A DNA stretch of 64,000 nt from Ciona savignyi (taxonomy: Eukaryota; Chordata; Ascidiacea; Phlebobranchia; Cionidae), in contig CH003217.1 in the NCBI GenBank assembly GCA_000149265.1, forward strand, positions 551,174 through 615,173, read 5' to 3'. Under the pieces are notes generated by a model. The model had not been told where the DNA came from. It worked only from the letters and a program-made list of their open reading frames with translations, and made no database searches. Every line of letters begins with the position of its first letter. Positions within the stretch are counted from its first letter, which is position 1. A program made the position numbers and the translations under genes. This document shows, in pieces, positions 58,924-64,000 of the stretch.

Positions 58924-61900
58924 TTATATACCAGCAGCCTCCAATATACTACTGATAACTTTTTGATGTTCTTCGTCAAACGATCTTTCTTCAACCGGCA
59001 GTGAAGTGTCAGGGAATTGACCCGATTGACGGCCAAACTGTCTAGTTATTGTTGATATCTCTCGTTCCTATGGAAAGACGCATGTCATGATATGTGTAAG
59101 TAGGACGTGTTTATTGAAAATGAGGCGTCAGTTAAATAAATTGTTTTAATGGCACACGTTTAGAGATTTTTCGAACTTTTGTAGACACGATTACTCGATA
59201 ATGTAAGGTCTAATTTATGATCCGCATGGTACTTTCGCCATTTAGTGCAAAGAGTTTTGATCAAAACTGTCCACTTGTGTCAGGCTCCAACTATCAACGG
59301 ATTGTACTATAACTTGGTAAAATAGTACGGTCGTGTGGCCAAATGGTTAACGCGACCGATACATATACCGACTCTTATACAAAAAATCGGTCCTGGTGAC
59401 GAGCCCACCAAGGGTTCGAAACTTGGCTCGGTAAAAAACAACAAAAAAATTGATAAAATTATATGGTCGTGTGGCCAAATGGTTAACGCGACCGATACAT
59501 ATACCGGCTCTTATACAAAAAAAATTGGTCCTGGTGACGAGCCCGTCATGGGTTCAAAACTTTGCTCGGTAAAAAACTGGTTGAAAGTAAGGTCGTGTGG
59601 CCAAATGGTTAACGCGATCGATACAAATATCACCGACTCTTATACAAAAAATCGGTCCTGGTGACGAGCCTGTCATGGGTTCAAAACTTAGCTCGGTAAA
59701 CAAAAACTAGATAAAAGTACGGTCGTGTGGCCAAACAATCGATACATATATAGATTTATATACAAAAACGGTCTTAGCAACGAGCTCATCCTGGGTCGAA
59801 ACTAAAGTCGGTAAAAAAGTGGATGGACGTCTTTATCATGTAGAACACACTGCAACAGCTCGCGTATTGCGTTTACTTATTCACGGAGATAAAAATAATC
59901 CGGTATAAGCTCGTCGACAGCATCCTTGATTGGTTCTCTATCTATAACACTTTTGTTGGGTAATGTTCACGCAGCACCGCAGAACGTAAATTTCAGTCAG
60001 TGTATACAAATGAAAGAATAAAAAAGAAGGTTAAATGAAGAAAGAAAGAAATTAACTCCAATGCGGTCGCAGGTATTCCGACGTCTTATAACGACTGTGT
60101 GTAGAATAAATTGTGGTTAAATATAAGAATACCATTCCGTGTTAAAAAGCAGCTGCTACTCAATTAACCTGATCAGCTTGTTTAAGAATTAAAGTTAGAT
60201 ATAGCGCGGTCAAAAGTATACATCCTACACGCTTTCCACTCAGCGCACACAAGCAACAAAATTCAAGGGGATCACGTAAACGCAAGGATATCAGTCATTT
60301 GTTCATTCGTACAGCATTAAAAGACTTTTACCGGGATAAGTTTTAGATATGCATTTAGCTTAAAAGAAGCTTAGTAACAATCGACTGTAAACTATAAGGA
60401 TTATATAATAATGGTTCAACAAAAGTTTAAAATAGAATATTTTAAAGAACATTTAAAATATTTTAAATAAAATTAAGACACGTATTTTCAAAGCCTGTTG
60501 TATGTACCTTTTCGACAGAGGGAAGAGCGTTTTCCATCAATGCAGCAACATCAACTGGGAATCCGACAGCTCTGCGTACGTAACGTTCGTGGACGGGACA
60601 AGACATTGCTAGATACAAGGAGAGTGCGAGACCATAGCATACCCAGTTTGAAACGCCTGCGATGAAAATGAGCACTGTGATATTGTTTCATATTGCGCTG
60701 TTAACACTTATACCATAAGAAATACTTTAAAAAACGTTAACGCAGCTAATTAACAGGCAAAAATGAAATAGGAGAAAATACTAAAACTATGGAAACTAGT
60801 TTAAACCCTGACCTAAACACAAATCTCAATCCAACCACTAAATCTAACTTCAACCCCATGTTTAAATCTATCCCTTATGCCGTAATATTTATATATTTTG
60901 CAGCATTTTAGCAGTAGTCAATGTTTTAAATCACCCTTTAAACTTCCAAAAATAAATACGTTATAGAGTATTTTCAAAGAAATAAGAGTTTTAAATTTAA
61001 ATTTAGCTAAAGAGCATGTGCTAAAATCAAATTTTAAACAGTGCATTATTACAAACCACAAGAAACCATATTTTAAAGTTAAACAGTACTTGATTACCGT
61101 ATCATTAATTAATTTTGTAAAAGCATGTTATATTTGTCTTTGATTTAAAGGGAATTCTACTGACACATTTTTTAGTTTAAAAAATCTTTTTCGACCTTAC
61201 CGTATAGTTACGTAAGTATTTGAAACTACTAGGCTGCCTGCTTACCTTTGGTTATTAAAAGATTGGGATCATTATTCGCACCATTTTCCACTGTAAGATT
61301 TGCATTTTGTAACCAAGTTTGTAATGCATCTTCATCTCCTGTACCACCAAGTGTAATCGTTACAACTTCAGGGTGGTTGATCACCGCCCGTAAATTCGTG
61401 GCAATGTCATTCGTACCAGGATCGGCTAACTTGACAACTGTACATTCTTGTTGCATTATAATCAGTAGTTCGTATCTCGGTAAGCTTTCATTGTCAAACC
61501 ATTCAGCTTTCTTTAATGTCTTAACTTCCGGAGAATTAGCCAGTAATCCGGCCTTTACACACTGCGCAGTGATATTTTGGGCTGTTTCCGCGGTCTGGTA
61601 ATCGGTCAAAATATCCACGGCTTTTCCTAGTGACTGAAGCGAAGATGCCAACCTTAATGCACCTGAATAAACCATACTGAATTAATTGAAGAATATTATG
61701 TTAAATTTTTTAAAACACTAACCAGGTATTATGTCGGTTTTACTAGACCGCTGGCCTTGGTTCACAGGGCACCCAGTAATAATTGCGACTTTAGTTGAAT
61801 GCGACAGAGCAAGCGCTGACTTCACAAACACCGGTTCAGGCATAATCACTTGTCGACCAAGGTCTGATTTTACAATATCATAAATTGCTTCTATTTTTTC

Positions 61901-63181
61901 GATGGTGCGCTTAGATATTGCACTGTACATATTCTTGCTGTATTCGACCACTTGACATTGCTCTTCAGGAGTTGTCTCCAAGCTGATATCCTCTTGCTTT
62001 ACATCAGTTATAAACACGGAGTTCGGCCAGTGTGTAAAAGCCCTTTCCACATTTGCTTGCATAAGCGCCTCGACTGCTGTAAACCCACAGCACCAAAATA
62101 CAGGTACGTCATTTTCAAGAAAATCTGTTGGATCTCCGATGTAGTCGTTAACATCAGGAATCCCGATTCGTGCTGTAAAGATGGAAACTAATATGTAAAA
62201 CTAGATGGAAAAACTAAAGTCAATCAACATCAAGGTAAGCGGAAAAACATTTGTCATTCATTAAAGGCTATTTTATTTATTTTCTGTCAACCGTAAGATT
62301 GTTGTATCGAAACCTGAGCTAGTTAATCGGCGTTATAGAATAGCAAAACGGGTAACAAACGACTGTGCATTGCTAAAGGACTGAGCACTAATATTGCACT
62401 GAAGGGGAACAGGTCGAAAATAATTGTACATACGTTCGTTCCAGGGATATAATTCCGATGGTTTTATATGTAAAATTAACTTTATACCCAATTTATTTGT
62501 ATAAAAACAATTATTTTACCTGGATTGCCATAATGTATTGGCGCTCCATGCACATCGGAAAATTTGGATGTAATTTGATGGATTTTGGAAAGGCCCCTCT
62601 TTGAAATTGCTTTCATACTGACAATCATTTTGCATTGGAACGGTCCACTTCCGTAGCAGTCAATATTTGTTCTAAACATTGATACTCCCTTTGAATTTGG
62701 TGTTAGGAGCTTGTTTTCGATCAAAATGCGACTGAAGGAATAGCTGCAGCCGATGTAAAACGTCACCATATCCGAACAGTCGACGTCTGAAACGGTATAA
62801 CATTTTTTCGTTAATGATTTGTACTAAGTACATATGGAATACCCAAGGTCATTTAAAAGCAACGTTGAATCATCAATCTAAATGCAACATTGAGTAAATT
62901 TCTTTTAAAACTGTCAATCAATATATACCAAAAATTAAATGTAATGCAGTTAGCGTACTCACCTAACAGATCGTACACTAGTTTCCGCGTTTTGTTAGAA
63001 ACTATTTGGTAAGCAGGTGCGTCCGTCCTGATATCAGAGTTTTTGCCCCAATCTCCGGCAGTCAGTTCTCCCACTTTGCTCACATATAGTAGTGGTAGAG
63101 CACCACTGTTGGCAAGCGCGAATTTTTCAAAATCTTTTGCCAATTTGCTTGGTACAATTGCTAAATTTGCTTGCTTGTATC
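58924..63181 (-). CDS. D-glutamate cyclase-like paralogue, active-site motif lost, 5' exon not seen
   Basis: Six exons matching exons 2-7 of the neighbour: 63181-62963, 62786-62520, 62172-61723, 61662-61246, 60656-60508, 59067-58924 (TAA), all in phase. DUF1445 features remain ([72 protein letters not shown]). In the fifth exon the [14 protein letters not shown] stretch is replaced by [14 protein letters not shown] and [11 protein letters not shown] by [11 protein letters not shown], and the exon is 39 nt shorter. SNWGCYG is SNWVCYG. All frames are open, so the gene may make a protein, but cyclase activity is unlikely. Exon 1 was not found up to 64000 and may lie beyond. Introns hold tRNA-like repeats (59329-59812). 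Confidence 0.88.
59329..59812 (+). repeat. Four tandem tRNA-like units (~130 bp)
   Basis: Units start GGTCGTGTGGCCAAA at 59329, 59465, 59591 and 59721. The first three have an A-box TGGCCAAATGGTTAACGC and a B-box GGGTTCGAAAC or GGGTTCAAAAC in a T-arm-like CCAAG/CTTGG stem; the fourth has lost part of the A-box. The acceptor ends do not pair well and A-to-B spacing is ~70 nt, so these are tRNA-derived repeats rather than tRNA genes. They lie in an intron of the cyclase paralogue. A SINE tail-half fragment follows at about 59828-59905. Confidence 0.8.
60796..60880. repeat. Partial copy of the 44796-44977 repeat's middle
   Basis: CCCTGACCTAAACAC, ATCTCAATCC and CAACCCCATGTTTAAA recur in the order seen at 44858-44922, without the inverted arms. 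Confidence 0.6.
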
Positions 63182-64000
63182 CTGTTTAACAACATATTGC
63201 ATGCTGTATAACTTTTATTTTAAGCAACAGTCCGCTAGTATAGATAAGGTAATATCCGCATTTTTATATACATGTGATATTTAGACGAGTGTACACCGTA
63301 GTGCTAGTGGTCGGGTTGCAGTTTTGGTTAGTTCTGAGGTTGATACCATTGTTTAGGATTTTAATTAGTTTCCATCAGTTTAATGAGCAGCTTTCCTCCT
63401 TTCCTATTTCCTTTTACACCCTGCTTACATTACAACGATGGCAATGCTAGTAAGTTGATACAAACAAAGCGGTTTTACCAGCGTGGGTCCACGCGGTATA
63501 GCGTTGTGCGTACATAGTATGTCGTCGAGCAATCAAATATCACCGGACCGAATATTTTTTTATGCGGTAACGCTATATATATGACCTATTCGCTGAAGCC
63601 AGGTTTATGTATGTTCATGTTACATTCTGATGGAATATCTTGGTATACAAGTGTCACCTTTCAGTCAAGCGATTAGAGGTTTGAAATGGGTGGCCAGCTA
63701 GTCGGTTGTGTTATTGAGAAGTATATTTGATCGTCTGAATCCAAATTATTATTTGAACAAAACGGACGACTCATCAAAACTCAAAGAACACAATATGCAA
63801 TACACTGTAAAGCTCCGGTAACCCGGCGATGGTGCGAGATAATCGGTTGACCGTGTGGTAACGCATTTTGCAATTTTCAAATCAAACCTATATTATCATA
63901 TGATAGTTTTAATATAATAGTACATATAGTATACAGCGTCGCGTTATGCAAACGTTAGACAAACCTGCTGCCCAGTACCCGGTCGATTCCTTTCTATGTT
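63182..64000. other. 5' flank of the cyclase paralogue; SINE relic
   Basis: A decayed SINE lies at about 63655-63905 (TAGTCGGTTGTGT, CACTGTAAAGCTCCGGTAACCC, GACCGTGTGGTAACGC). No exon matching exon 1 of the complete cyclase gene is visible. Confidence 0.55.

Noticed and set aside
59329..59720. Functional tRNA genes
   Set aside because: A and B boxes are present but acceptor and anticodon stems do not form a proper cloverleaf and box spacing is too long.
63182..64000. First exon of the cyclase paralogue
   Set aside because: No sequence resembling the [14 protein letters not shown] exon of the neighbour was found, so none was annotated.

Overview
The window is AT-rich animal genomic DNA. Genes are split into short exons by short GT-AG introns (one GC-AG), and the intergenic space is dense in retroelements. 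Gene content (BTB-Kelch, collagen-linked pentraxin, MS4A-like tetraspanner, D-glutamate cyclase), compact introns, a tRNA-derived SINE with a (TATCC)n tail, and BEL/Pao, Ty3/Gypsy and LINE relics fit a tunicate such as Ciona. That assignment is inference; no sequence search was possible. All exon models were read by eye from splice sites, reading phase and comparison between paralogues inside the window.

Layout. 1-610: tandem array of a ~157-bp unit. 1454-5409: 3' part of a BTB-Kelch gene (blades 2-6). 5981-16143: a complete tandem paralogue (BTB, BACK, six Kelch blades) whose last exon is split at 16140 by a minus-strand LINE, leaving 17877-17963 as an orphaned 3' end. 18461-22800: minisatellites, an LTR-like repeat, BEL/Pao fragments and ~340-bp tandem repeats. 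23534-24810: minus-strand pseudogene of the pentraxin found intact-looking at 36481-38565 (+). 25626-30906: four minus-strand members of a small family starting MGSG (predicted N-myristoylated), two of them clean two-exon genes. 32983-33537: intronless 184-aa ORF with a TATA box. 35257-35526: probable small coiled-coil gene or relic. 40373-43241: seven-exon MS4A-like gene (-). 48594-52795: full-length Ty3/Gypsy retrotransposon with identical 127-bp LTRs and a textbook -1 frameshift signal. 53682-57071: complete seven-exon D-glutamate cyclase gene (-). 58924-63181: a diverged tandem paralogue that has lost the conserved [10 protein letters not shown] motif.

The window shows no operon or pathway linking these genes. 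The theme is local duplication (Kelch x2, MGSG family x4, pentraxin gene plus pseudogene, cyclase x2) followed by decay, retroelement insertion and, for one cyclase exon, probable gene conversion. The best leads are the degenerate cyclase paralogue, the uncharacterised MGSG family, the Gypsy frameshift element, the LINE-truncated Kelch protein and the one-base break in the collagen-pentraxin gene.
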